Of a DNA stretch of 37,999 bases, positions 31,170 through 37,999 are shown one piece after another (position 1 is the first letter of the stretch; every line of letters begins with the position of its first letter). Both the position numbers and the translations under genes were made by a program. Source of the stretch: DASUHT01 sp038230835 (GTDB lineage: Bacteria; Actinomycetota; Thermoleophilia; Gaiellales; JAICJC01). The stretch is from assembly GCA_038230835.1 (NCBI GenBank), contig JBBRMM010000029.1:1-37999 (forward strand), in the 5' to 3' direction. Below the pieces are notes generated by a model, which saw only the letters and a program-made list of their open reading frames with translations, searched no databases and had not been told where the DNA came from.

Positions 31170-32909
31170 ATGTCCGACGCATCCCCCGGTGCACCCCAGA
31201 CCAGCGGCACATCGAAGTTGTTCGTTCGGCAGTCGTCCGGCCTGGTGCGCGATGTCAGCGTCACCAACGCGCTGTTCTTCAACGTCGCCGCGTTCGTCGG
31301 CGTCGGCTTGACGCTGTATCCGGTCTTCTACTCCCTCGCGTTCGAGCCGGTCTGGAAGTTCGGTGGTATCTCCGAGTACGGCTGGGCGGCGATCGTGTCC
31401 GGCCTGTTCTTCGTGGTGCTGTCGTTGATCTTCGCGTCGCTGACCTCGGTCATGCCCCGCTCCGGCGGTGACTACGTGTTCACCACGCGCATCGTGGGGC
31501 CGTTCCTGGGCTGGATCGAGTCGTGGACGCTGGTGATCGCATCGGTCGCGATCATGGCCTTCGAGGTCCCGCTGGTGCTGCGAAACCTCCAGATCACGGG
31601 CCGCATCATCGGCATCGGTGCGGGCGGTCACTTCTTCAACAACGCCAACACGTGGTTTACGGACTCGACCGGGGCGATCACGAGCACGCCGGGCTTCATC
31701 TGGTCGCTGGTGGTGCTGGCCGTGATCACCGGGATCGTGCTGCTGCCGACGCGCTCGTTCCATAAGGTGGTGACGGCGCTGTGCGCATTCGGCGTCACCA
31801 GCTTCGTGCTCATGTTCATCTTCGGGCTGCTGGCCACAAACCGCACCGATTTCGAGCACAACCTGCCACACTACACGGGCGGGGTGACGGCGGCCAAGAT
31901 CGCCGCCTCCGGCAGCTCGATCCTGCCCGGCACCAGCCACAACTTCCTCGGCGACCTGTTCTCGACCACCGTGTTCCCGTTCATGCTGGGCATCGTGTTC
32001 CTGCAGTTCATCGGTTTCCAGTACTCGGCGTACATCTCCGGCGAGGTGCGCGGCAACGTCAAACGCGGCGTCATGATCGCGCTGCTCGGTGCGCTTGCGA
32101 TCGGGGTGCTCGTGAACTCGCTCTACGTGGACGCGTTCTCCAACCACCTGGGCTTCAATACCAACGTCAGCTGGGGCTACTCGTACTGGGGTGGCTCCGA
32201 TCTGTCGTTGCCACTCGGACAGCCCAACTCGATGCCGCTACTGGCGGTGATCGCAAACAAGACGCTCTGGCCGCTGTGGGCGCTGATCAGCTTTGCGGGG
32301 GCGATCTTCCCGCTGCTGCTGTGCCCGGTGTACATCAACTTCATCAGCCGCATGGGCCTTGCCTGGAGCCTCGACCGCCAGCTGCCCGAGTGGTTCGGTG
32401 AGGTCAACGAGCGCATGCGCGCGCCGCTGAACGCGATCCTGGCGTCACTCGGAATGACCGCCCTCTTCCTGCTGCTGCAGAACTACGCGCTGCTGCCGCA
32501 CTCGATCGCTCCGCCCAACGGCAAGCTGAACCTGGTGGCGACGCTGTGGTTCTCGATCTTCATGGCCGCCCTGACCTGGATCATGCCGGGGGTGAATGCG
32601 CTCCTGGTCGGCGTTCGCCGCAAAGACCTGGTGGCCAACGCGCCGTACCGAAAGGCGCTGCCGTGGTTGGGCGTCGCGTGGCTGGTGTTCCCGCTGTGGA
32701 TCTACTGGTTCGCCGCCGTGAAACCGATCTGGGACAGCGTTACGGGCAGCGGTTCCGGCACCGGCCTCAACTACCTCAACAATTCGGGCATCACCGGGTC
32801 GCTGGTGTTCCTCGGCATCGGCATCGTGATCTACGTGCTGATGCGCCTGGCCAACCGCAGCTCCGGGGTCGACACCCACATGCTGTTCACCGAGATTCCA
32901 CCTGACTAG
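31170..32909 (+). CDS. APC-superfamily amino acid permease
   Basis: 579 aa, an integral membrane protein with about 12 hydrophobic helices and a Ser/Thr-rich N-terminus. LTSVMPRSGGDYVFTTRIVGP is the family consensus near TM2-TM3 (SxxPRSGGxY). It probably imports an amino acid or polyamine by cation symport; the substrate is unknown. There is a long hydrophilic loop around residues 155-180 and a possible extra region near residues 230-270. A ribosome binding site GAGGAGCG precedes the ATG. The metallophosphoesterase starts 4 bp after the stop. Confidence 0.88.
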   Translation: MSDASPGAPQTSGTSKLFVRQSSGLVRDVSVTNALFFNVAAFVGVGLTLYPVFYSLAFEPVWKFGGISEYGWAAIVSGLFFVVLSLIFASLTSVMPRSGGDYVFTTRIVGPFLGWIESWTLVIASVAIMAFEVPLVLRNLQITGRIIGIGAGGHFFNNANTWFTDSTGAITSTPGFIWSLVVLAVITGIVLLPTRSFHKVVTALCAFGVTSFVLMFIFGLLATNRTDFEHNLPHYTGGVTAAKIAASGSSILPGTSHNFLGDLFSTTVFPFMLGIVFLQFIGFQYSAYISGEVRGNVKRGVMIALLGALAIGVLVNSLYVDAFSNHLGFNTNVSWGYSYWGGSDLSLPLGQPNSMPLLAVIANKTLWPLWALISFAGAIFPLLLCPVYINFISRMGLAWSLDRQLPEWFGEVNERMRAPLNAILASLGMTALFLLLQNYALLPHSIAPPNGKLNLVATLWFSIFMAALTWIMPGVNALLVGVRRKDLVANAPYRKALPWLGVAWLVFPLWIYWFAAVKPIWDSVTGSGSGTGLNYLNNSGITGSLVFLGIGIVIYVLMRLANRSSGVDTHMLFTEIPPD

Positions 32910-32913
32910 CTTC

Positions 32914-33873
32914 GTGGCGACCGTCCGGATCTATATCGCCAGCGACTTCCACGCCGCCGAGAAGGCGTGGCGCAAGTACCTCAACGCGATCAAGCTGAAC
33001 GTGTACAAGGCCGACGTCGCGCTGCTTGCCGGTGACCTCACCGGCAAGGCGATCGTGCCCATCATCGACCACGGCGACCGGCTGGAGACTGAGCTCCTCG
33101 GGGTCAAGCGGACCGCCCGCGGCGCCGAGCAGCTGGCGCAGCTCGAGCGCGACATCGCCGACGTCGGGTACTACTCCTTCGTGGCCAGTGCCGACGAGGC
33201 CGAGCTGCTGGTCGGCGATCAGGAGCAGCGCGACGCCCTGCTTCACCGGTTGATGAACGAGCGTGTGGAGGCCTGGATGGCCCTTGCCACTGAGCGGCTT
33301 GCGGGAAGTGATGTCCCGCTCTTCCTGATCCCCGGAAACGACGACGACTTCGGCATCGACCCGATCCTCAATCGGCCCGACTTCACGCCGGTGAACGCCG
33401 ACGGCAAGGTGCTGGAGATGCCCGGCGGGTTGCAGCTGCTGTCCTACGGATGGTCGAACATCACGCCCTGGAACACCCCCCGGGAGGTGACCGAGGACGA
33501 GCTCTACCGGCGCCTGGACGAGCTGGCCGGGCAGGTCCGCGATCCCCGCCGGGCGGTCTTCATGATCCACGTACCGCCGCACGACTCGGGCCTCGACACC
33601 GCGCCGATCCTCGACGAGAACCTGCGCCCGACCGTGTCGGCGGGCGACGTGCTGCGGGGGCCGGTGGGCTCGACCGCGGTGCGGAGGCTGATCGAGACGT
33701 ATCAGCCGCTGCTCGGGGTGCACGGACACATCCACGAATCGGGCGGAGAGCGGACGATCGGCACCACGGTGTGCATCAACCCGGGCAGCGAGGCCAACCA
33801 CGGTATTCTCAGGGGGTACCTGGTGGACGTTGGTGACTCCGGCATCGATCGGGTGCTGCGAGTGGAAGGCTGA
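32914..33873 (+). CDS. Metallophosphoesterase
   Basis: 319 aa, GTG start. Motifs of the calcineurin-like superfamily: DFHAAEKAW (DxH), LLAGDLTG (GDx), LIPGNDDD (GND), MIHVPPH (His) and GVHGHIHESG (GHxH). It hydrolyses a phosphomonoester or diester using two metals; substrate unknown. The middle contains an insert of about 70 residues (DHGDRLETELLGVKRT...EAWMALATERLAG) not found in minimal members. It lies 4 bp after the permease and 4 bp before the nucleotidyltransferase, so the three genes are likely one operon. Confidence 0.85.
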   Translation: MATVRIYIASDFHAAEKAWRKYLNAIKLNVYKADVALLAGDLTGKAIVPIIDHGDRLETELLGVKRTARGAEQLAQLERDIADVGYYSFVASADEAELLVGDQEQRDALLHRLMNERVEAWMALATERLAGSDVPLFLIPGNDDDFGIDPILNRPDFTPVNADGKVLEMPGGLQLLSYGWSNITPWNTPREVTEDELYRRLDELAGQVRDPRRAVFMIHVPPHDSGLDTAPILDENLRPTVSAGDVLRGPVGSTAVRRLIETYQPLLGVHGHIHESGGERTIGTTVCINPGSEANHGILRGYLVDVGDSGIDRVLRVEG

Positions 33874-33877
33874 CCGT

Positions 33878-34627
33878 GTGACCGAGACACCGCTGCAGGA
33901 AATCGCCGAGGAGGCACGGCGGGTGTTGTCGGCTGCAGCGGAGCGCGACGTGCCGGTACGGCTGATCGGCGGCCTTGCGGTGTACTTCCACGCCGACCCG
34001 CTGCACCCCGCGCTCGAGCGGCCGTACAAGGACATCGACCTGGCGACCGTCAAGGGTCAGGGCCGCAGGGTGGCCGAGATGATGACCGCGCTGGGGTACG
34101 AGCCGGCCAAGGAGTTCAACGCGCTCAACGGCGCTCGCCGCCTGCTCTTCCACGACGTGCCCAACCAGCGCCAGGTGGACGTCTTCGTGGGCAGCTTCGA
34201 GATGTGCCACGCGATCCCCATCAGCGAGCGGATCGCCATCGAGCCGCACACGATTCCGCTCGCGGAGCTGCTGCTGACCAAGCTGCAGGTGGTGGAGCTG
34301 AACGAGAAGGATCTGACCGACATCGTCGCCCTGCTGCACCATCACGAGGTCGAAGATCACGACCAGGATGCGATCAACGCGGCCTTCATCGCCGGCCTCA
34401 CCGCCGAGGACTGGGGGCTTTGGCGGACGTCGAAGCTGAACCTCGAACGCGTCCGCGACCAGGCGGCGTCGGTTGGCCTGAGCGATCCCGAGCACGAACG
34501 GGTGCTGGAGAAGGTGGAGGTGCTGTGGTCGCGGATCGAGGCCGAGCCGAAGTCCAAGCGATGGAAGCTGCGCGACCGCGTCGGCGATCGCAAGCGCTGG
34601 TACGAGACGCCCGACGAGGTGGGGTAG
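33878..34627 (+). CDS. Nucleotidyltransferase-fold protein (AbiEii-like)
   Basis: 249 aa, GTG start 4 bp after the phosphoesterase. The Pol-beta-type core shows IGGLAVYFHA (helix-turn GG), YKDIDLAT (DxD metal pair) and QRQVDVFVG (third Asp). LAELLLTKLQVVELNEKDLTDIVALL matches the AbiEii/nucleotidyltransferase C-terminal helix region. It transfers a nucleotide to an unknown target. Such proteins also occur as toxins of type IV toxin-antitoxin systems, but no antitoxin-like partner is present. The neighbour instead encodes a phosphatase. Confidence 0.75.
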   Translation: MTETPLQEIAEEARRVLSAAAERDVPVRLIGGLAVYFHADPLHPALERPYKDIDLATVKGQGRRVAEMMTALGYEPAKEFNALNGARRLLFHDVPNQRQVDVFVGSFEMCHAIPISERIAIEPHTIPLAELLLTKLQVVELNEKDLTDIVALLHHHEVEDHDQDAINAAFIAGLTAEDWGLWRTSKLNLERVRDQAASVGLSDPEHERVLEKVEVLWSRIEAEPKSKRWKLRDRVGDRKRWYETPDEVG

Positions 34628-34676
34628 CCTCAGAGCGGCGGTGACGTCCGGCCCCCGCAGCTGGGAGACACCGCGG

Positions 34677-35885
34677 TCAGCGGCTGCGAGCGGCGACCGG
34701 GTCGAGCTCGAAGCCGAGCAGCGCCTGTGCGTGCTCGTAGCGGCGCAGCACCGCGGTCCGATCGGGCCCGGCCAGGGCCACCACGGCCAACCGGTGGCTG
34801 GCGACGTCGTCGTCGTTCTCGCTCAGCAGCTGGCCCGGGCGGACGAGGATCTCGACGTGTGCGTGGCCGAACCGCTCGGTGACCGCGGTCGGGTCGGGCA
34901 CCGACATCACCACCGCGTCCTCGTAGGTTCGCATGACGAAGCTTGACGCCACCATGTCCGGCCGCGCCGGCGGCAGCTCGGGAGTACCGCCACTCGCCAG
35001 CTCGAGCCCGATCTCGTAGGTCGACACACCGTGTACCGCCTTTATCAGCGGCGCGAACTGCGACGCCATCCGGCCGTTCACCTCGACGATCGAGATCCGC
35101 CCATCCCCGCGTACGAAGAACTCGATGTTGAACAACGACTCGTCGAACCCCAGCGCCGGCATCAGGCGCTCGGCCACGCCGGCCATCGCCGTCGTCACCG
35201 CGTCGGGAAGCGTCGAGGGGTAGTCGAACCGCACGAAGCTGATCCCGTTGGGGTGCATCACGGCGTCGGTGACGCCGATCGGCGTCATCCGGCCGCGATG
35301 CATGAAGCCCTCGAAGGTGACCAGCCGTCCGTCCAGCAGTTCCTCTGCCACCAGCCGGCGGAACGACCGGCCTTCCAGCCGGGCGTCGAACGCGGTGATC
35401 GCGGCCAGTCGGCGGGCGGCTTCGGCCACCACCTCGACATAGCCGGCGTCGTCGTCCACCCGGTAGGCAAGCTGCGAGAGATGGGCGGTGACCGGCTTGA
35501 CGAAGAACGGGTAGGGCAGCGGTGCAGCCGGCGCGGCGTCCGGATCGATGCCCGCGAAGCGGGGGGTCGCCTCGGGCACCGCCAGCGCCTGCCGGCGGCG
35601 CGACTCGAGCTTGTCGTGGCAGAGCATGAAGCCCGCGGCTCCGGGGCCGGGCAGTCCCAGCCGGTCGGCGAGCACCGCGGCGAGGTGGCCGGTGGCGTCG
35701 CTGGAGCCGAACACGCCGTCCACCCGGGGGCTGTCGGATGCGACCTGATCGACGAACGCGCGCGGGTCGAATCCCGGGCCGATCGCCGACCCGGCCAGGT
35801 GCAGGCCAAAGCGCGGCATGATCCGCTCGTCGGCGAGATTCAGCCGGTCACGTTGCCCGGGACAGACGATGAGGACGGTGGCCAT
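34677..35885 (-). CDS. ATP-grasp family ligase
   Basis: 402 aa. The N-terminal part (VLIVCPGQRDRLNLADERIM) is a pre-ATP-grasp-type Rossmann segment. The ATP-grasp core has YPFFVKPVTAHLSQ (Lys for ATP), a Glu-rich strand VTFEGFMHRG and the metal motif FVRGDGRISIVEVNGRMASQF (Glu and Asn). Family members make amide or carboxylate-amine bonds through an acyl phosphate; the substrate cannot be assigned. It is transcribed in the same direction as the MetE-like gene (76 bp gap) and convergent with the nucleotidyltransferase. Confidence 0.83.
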   Translation of the reverse strand: MATVLIVCPGQRDRLNLADERIMPRFGLHLAGSAIGPGFDPRAFVDQVASDSPRVDGVFGSSDATGHLAAVLADRLGLPGPGAAGFMLCHDKLESRRRQALAVPEATPRFAGIDPDAAPAAPLPYPFFVKPVTAHLSQLAYRVDDDAGYVEVVAEAARRLAAITAFDARLEGRSFRRLVAEELLDGRLVTFEGFMHRGRMTPIGVTDAVMHPNGISFVRFDYPSTLPDAVTTAMAGVAERLMPALGFDESLFNIEFFVRGDGRISIVEVNGRMASQFAPLIKAVHGVSTYEIGLELASGGTPELPPARPDMVASSFVMRTYEDAVVMSVPDPTAVTERFGHAHVEILVRPGQLLSENDDDVASHRLAVVALAGPDRTAVLRRYEHAQALLGFELDPVAARSR

Positions 35886-35961
35886 CAGGTGGTGGTTACC
35901 CCACCGGCCGCATTGTTACGGATCCCGAGCGCAGCGGCCACTGCGCCGAACCGGCCGGGCG

Positions 35962-37068
35962 CTAACCCCATACCCGATCCGCAACCCGCGCCAGCAGCTC
36001 CAGCTTCGCCTCCTGGGCCTCGGGTGTGATCGCGTTTCCGATCACCGAGGTGGCGAAACCGCATTGCGGACTGATCGCCAGCCGTTCCAGATCGATGTGG
36101 TGTGCGGCCTCCTGAATCCGACCGACCAGCGTCTCGTCGTCCTCGAGCCGCGACGTCTTGGTGGCCACCAGGCCCAGCACGACCATCCGGTCGTCGGGCA
36201 CCTCGCGCAGCGGCTGGAACGAGCCGGATCGTTCGTCGTCGTACTCCAGCAGCAGCCGGTGCGCACGCACTCCGCGAAACACCCGGGCGGCGATCGGCTC
36301 GTAGCCGCCCTCGACCAGCCACCGGCTGCCCTGGTTGCCGCGGCACAGGTGGAAGCCGAAGGTGACCCCGGGATGCCCGTCGATGACCGCGTTGTCGAGC
36401 TCGATCCCGCGGTCGAGCCAGCGCTCGAGCGGCCAGCCGCGGCTCTCGTAGAAGGCCCGGGTGGCCGGGTCGATCAGCAGCGGATAGTGCGGGGCATCGA
36501 GCTGGATGTACTCGCAACCCAGCCGCGCGAGCTCGGTCACCTCGTCGCGGGTGATCGCCACGACATCGGCCAGGAAGTCGTCCAATGTCGGGTATGCGCC
36601 GCCCGACAGCTCGGCCGACCACAGGTTCGCGTACAGGCTGGGGCTGGTGAGGGTGATCTTCGCGGTGGCGGTCGCGCGCGCCCGCAGATAGACGAAGTCC
36701 TCGGCGGCAAGGTGGCGGCGGCGAACGAGCTTGCTGCGAACGCCCAGCCGCGGCGGCCGCGCGGTGGTGCGGTCACCGACCTCGTCGCCGTGCCATTCGC
36801 CCCACAGGTAGGCATCCAGTGGCACCTCGCCGAAGCCGTCGACGGCGTCGGGCAGCCCGGACTGGAACGACAGCCGGCGCATCTCCCCGTCGGTCACCAC
36901 CGCCAGCCCGGCTCGCTCCTGCAGGGCGACCGCGACGTCCACCGCCGCGTCCTCGACCGCCTTGAAGGCTGCGGCGGTCAGTGCGCCACGCTCGTAGGCT
37001 CCCCGGGCTTCGAGCAGCTCCGGCGGGCGTAGCAGCGAGCCGACCACGTCCGTGTGTGCCGCGATCAC
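35962..37068 (-). CDS. Cobalamin-independent methionine synthase-like (MetE C-domain) protein
   Basis: 368 aa from GTG 37068 (VIAAHTDVVGSLLRPPEL), the single-domain MetE-C type, far shorter than MetE (about 750 aa). Zinc ligands appear conserved: FHLCRGN (His, Cys) and SPQCGFATS (Cys), with the catalytic-region motif EYIQLDAPHYPLL. Such proteins transfer methyl or similar groups to thiols; true methionine synthesis by a single domain is uncertain, and epoxyalkane-type transferases share the fold. A longer start upstream would overlap the pepE promoter. Confidence 0.85.
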   Translation of the reverse strand: MIAAHTDVVGSLLRPPELLEARGAYERGALTAAAFKAVEDAAVDVAVALQERAGLAVVTDGEMRRLSFQSGLPDAVDGFGEVPLDAYLWGEWHGDEVGDRTTARPPRLGVRSKLVRRRHLAAEDFVYLRARATATAKITLTSPSLYANLWSAELSGGAYPTLDDFLADVVAITRDEVTELARLGCEYIQLDAPHYPLLIDPATRAFYESRGWPLERWLDRGIELDNAVIDGHPGVTFGFHLCRGNQGSRWLVEGGYEPIAARVFRGVRAHRLLLEYDDERSGSFQPLREVPDDRMVVLGLVATKTSRLEDDETLVGRIQEAAHHIDLERLAISPQCGFATSVIGNAITPEAQEAKLELLARVADRVWG

Positions 37069-37084
37069 GCGCGGAGTGTAGGGG

Positions 37085-37119
37085 CATCGGCTACACCTCG
37101 CCATCGGCTATACCTCGCC
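37085..37119 (+). repeat. Tandem 18-bp duplication carrying a -10-like element
   Basis: Two units, CATCGGCTACACCTCGC at 37085-37101 and CATCGGCTATACCTCGC at 37103-37119, differ at one base. Each holds a TAYACC hexamer; the second (37109-37114) ends 6 nt before the ATG of the peptidase E gene, the spacing of a leaderless promoter. Confidence 0.7.
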
Positions 37120-37120
37120 G

Positions 37121-37810
37121 ATGCCGCACATCGTTGCCATGGGCGGAGGCGGGTTCTCGGACGACGATCCGCTGCTCGATCGGTACGTGCTCGACCTGAC
37201 GGGCAAGCCACGGCCGCGGGTGTGCTTCGTGCCCACCGCGTCGGGAGATGCCGAGAGTTACGTCGAGCGGTTCTTCGCAGCGTTCGCCGGTCAGCCGGTC
37301 GAGGCCTCGTGTCTTCGCCTGTTCCAGCGCGAGCATGCCGATCTGCGTTCGTTCCTGCTGGGCCAGGACGTGATCTATGTCGGCGGCGGCAACACCGCCA
37401 ACATGCTCCTGGTCTGGCGCCTGCATGGGGTGGATGCGGTCCTCCGCGAGGCCTGGCGATCGGAGATCGTGCTCTGCGGGCTGTCGGCTGGCGGCCTGTG
37501 CTGGTTCGAGGGCGGATCGACCGACTCCTTCGGCGGCCTGGCATGGCTGGACGACGGGCTGGGGCTGCTGAGCGGGAGCTTCTGTCCGCACTACGACGGC
37601 GAGCCGGAGCGAAGGCCTACCTATCGCCGGTTCGTGGGCGAAGGGCGGCCGGCCGGCTACGCGGCGGACGACTTCGCGGCGCTGCACTTCTCGGGCACCG
37701 AGCTCGAGGGCGTCGTCACATCGCGCGGTAACGCCCGCGCCTACCTTGTCGACAGACACGAGGACGACGTGCGCGAAACGGAGCTGGCATGGAGACTGCT
37801 GAGCGGCTGA
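37121..37810 (+). CDS. Peptidase E (S51 family) protein
   Basis: 229 aa. Nucleophile elbow LCGLSAGGLCWFE (Ser), YVGGGNTANMLLVWRLHG and a later SFCPHYDGEPERRP (His of the triad), all in family order; MPHIVAMGGGGF is the usual N-terminus. Peptidase E cleaves Asp-X dipeptides; cyanophycinase is a relative with the same fold but longer. The start carries a duplicated promoter element. The stop overlaps the EgtB-like gene by 22 bp, so translation is likely coupled. Confidence 0.88.
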   Translation: MPHIVAMGGGGFSDDDPLLDRYVLDLTGKPRPRVCFVPTASGDAESYVERFFAAFAGQPVEASCLRLFQREHADLRSFLLGQDVIYVGGGNTANMLLVWRLHGVDAVLREAWRSEIVLCGLSAGGLCWFEGGSTDSFGGLAWLDDGLGLLSGSFCPHYDGEPERRPTYRRFVGEGRPAGYAADDFAALHFSGTELEGVVTSRGNARAYLVDRHEDDVRETELAWRLLSG

Positions 37811-37999
37811 GCACACCAAAGACCGACGCCGAGTTGTGGGTCGAGACGCGGGCCGGCCTCGAGCCGCTGTCGGTCGACGACCTGACCCGGCAGGTGACCG
37901 CGATCCTCTCGCCGATCGTCTGGGATGTGGCGCACATCGGCCACCAGGAGGAGCTGTGGCTGCTGCGCACGTTGCACGGGCTGGGCCCGACCGAGGCGC
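37789..37999 (+). CDS. EgtB-like DinB/formylglycine-type protein, N-terminus only
   Basis: The first 70 codons are in the window; the gene runs off the right edge. LSPIVWDVAHIGHQEELWLLR is the iron-binding DinB-like helix motif of ergothioneine synthase EgtB (HxxxE with an earlier His outside this part). EgtB joins hercynine with a thiol in ergothioneine biosynthesis; related SenA uses selenosugar. Only the N-terminal domain is visible, so the distinction cannot be made. The ATG at 37789 overlaps the peptidase E gene. Confidence 0.75.
   Translation, partial: METAERLSTPKTDAELWVETRAGLEPLSVDDLTRQVTAILSPIVWDVAHIGHQEELWLLRTLHGLGPTEA

Noticed and set aside
33878..34627. Type IV toxin-antitoxin (AbiEii/AbiEi) system
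   Set aside because: The nucleotidyltransferase fold fits, but the upstream neighbour is a metallophosphoesterase, not an AbiEi-type winged-helix antitoxin.

Overview
The window is about 38 kb of high-GC, densely packed chromosomal DNA. The genes suggest Actinomycetota: many GTG starts, 4-bp ATGA/GTGA overlaps, -10 hexamers placed 5-8 nt before start codons (leaderless style), an LPxTG-type small protein, an LpqB-like arrangement of a two-component system with propeller lipoproteins, a HutF-type histidine route and an EgtB-like gene at the right edge. Deep-branching soil groups such as Thermoleophilia would fit, but no rRNA or phylogenetic marker is available to prove it. No complete tRNA, CRISPR array, insertion sequence or phage module was seen.

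Layout. 1-487: no gene; a tRNA-Sec-like anticodon arm, a 25-bp direct repeat pair, a strong hairpin and a good promoter. 488-2772: cNMP-binding/thioredoxin-reductase-like flavoprotein plus a glutaredoxin-GNAT fusion. 2916-4596 (minus): a lipoprotein and a propeller protein interrupted by an in-frame TAG. 4703-5368: cysteine-dioxygenase-like cupin. 5369-5797: non-coding, with a 15-bp hairpin and DnaA-box-like sites. 5798-8130: divergent M20 amidohydrolase and compact HutF. 8164-10306: acyl-CoA dehydrogenase, a membrane protein with an in-frame TAA, and a small CxxC protein. 10370-14724 (minus): response regulator, histidine kinase and two PD40 propeller lipoproteins in one operon. 14981-19250: O-antigen ligase-like protein, zinc-ribbon protein, LPFTG protein, dual-specificity phosphatase, a 54-aa ORF and an inositol monophosphatase. 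19329-23831: large SF2 helicase with an acidic insert, cold shock protein, IF-1 and precorrin-2 dehydrogenase. 23909-25491: CBS protein, FabG and MaoC. 25535-31075: divergent aldehyde and pyrroline-5-carboxylate dehydrogenases, two PilZ-type proteins, a beta-hydroxyacid dehydrogenase and a glutaredoxin. 31170-34627: APC permease, metallophosphoesterase and nucleotidyltransferase. 34677-37999: ATP-grasp protein, MetE-like protein, peptidase E and the start of an EgtB-like gene.

How the genes fit together. A recurring theme is degradation of nitrogen compounds to glutamate or GABA: HutF with an M20 hydrolase (histidine), PruA (proline/arginine), a PatD-like dehydrogenase (putrescine) and an amino-acid/polyamine permease. 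A second theme is envelope sensing: the two-component system with its lipoproteins, further lipoproteins, the ligase-like polymerase and the sortase-type substrate. A third is redox and thiol chemistry: the flavoprotein, two glutaredoxins, the CDO-like cupin and EgtB.

Most worth a second look: the two in-frame stop codons inside otherwise intact coding sequence (3204-3206 and 9469-9471), the LpqB-like two-component operon, the redox pair that lacks its usual dithiols, the structured leader and acidic insert of the helicase, and the repeat-rich left edge.
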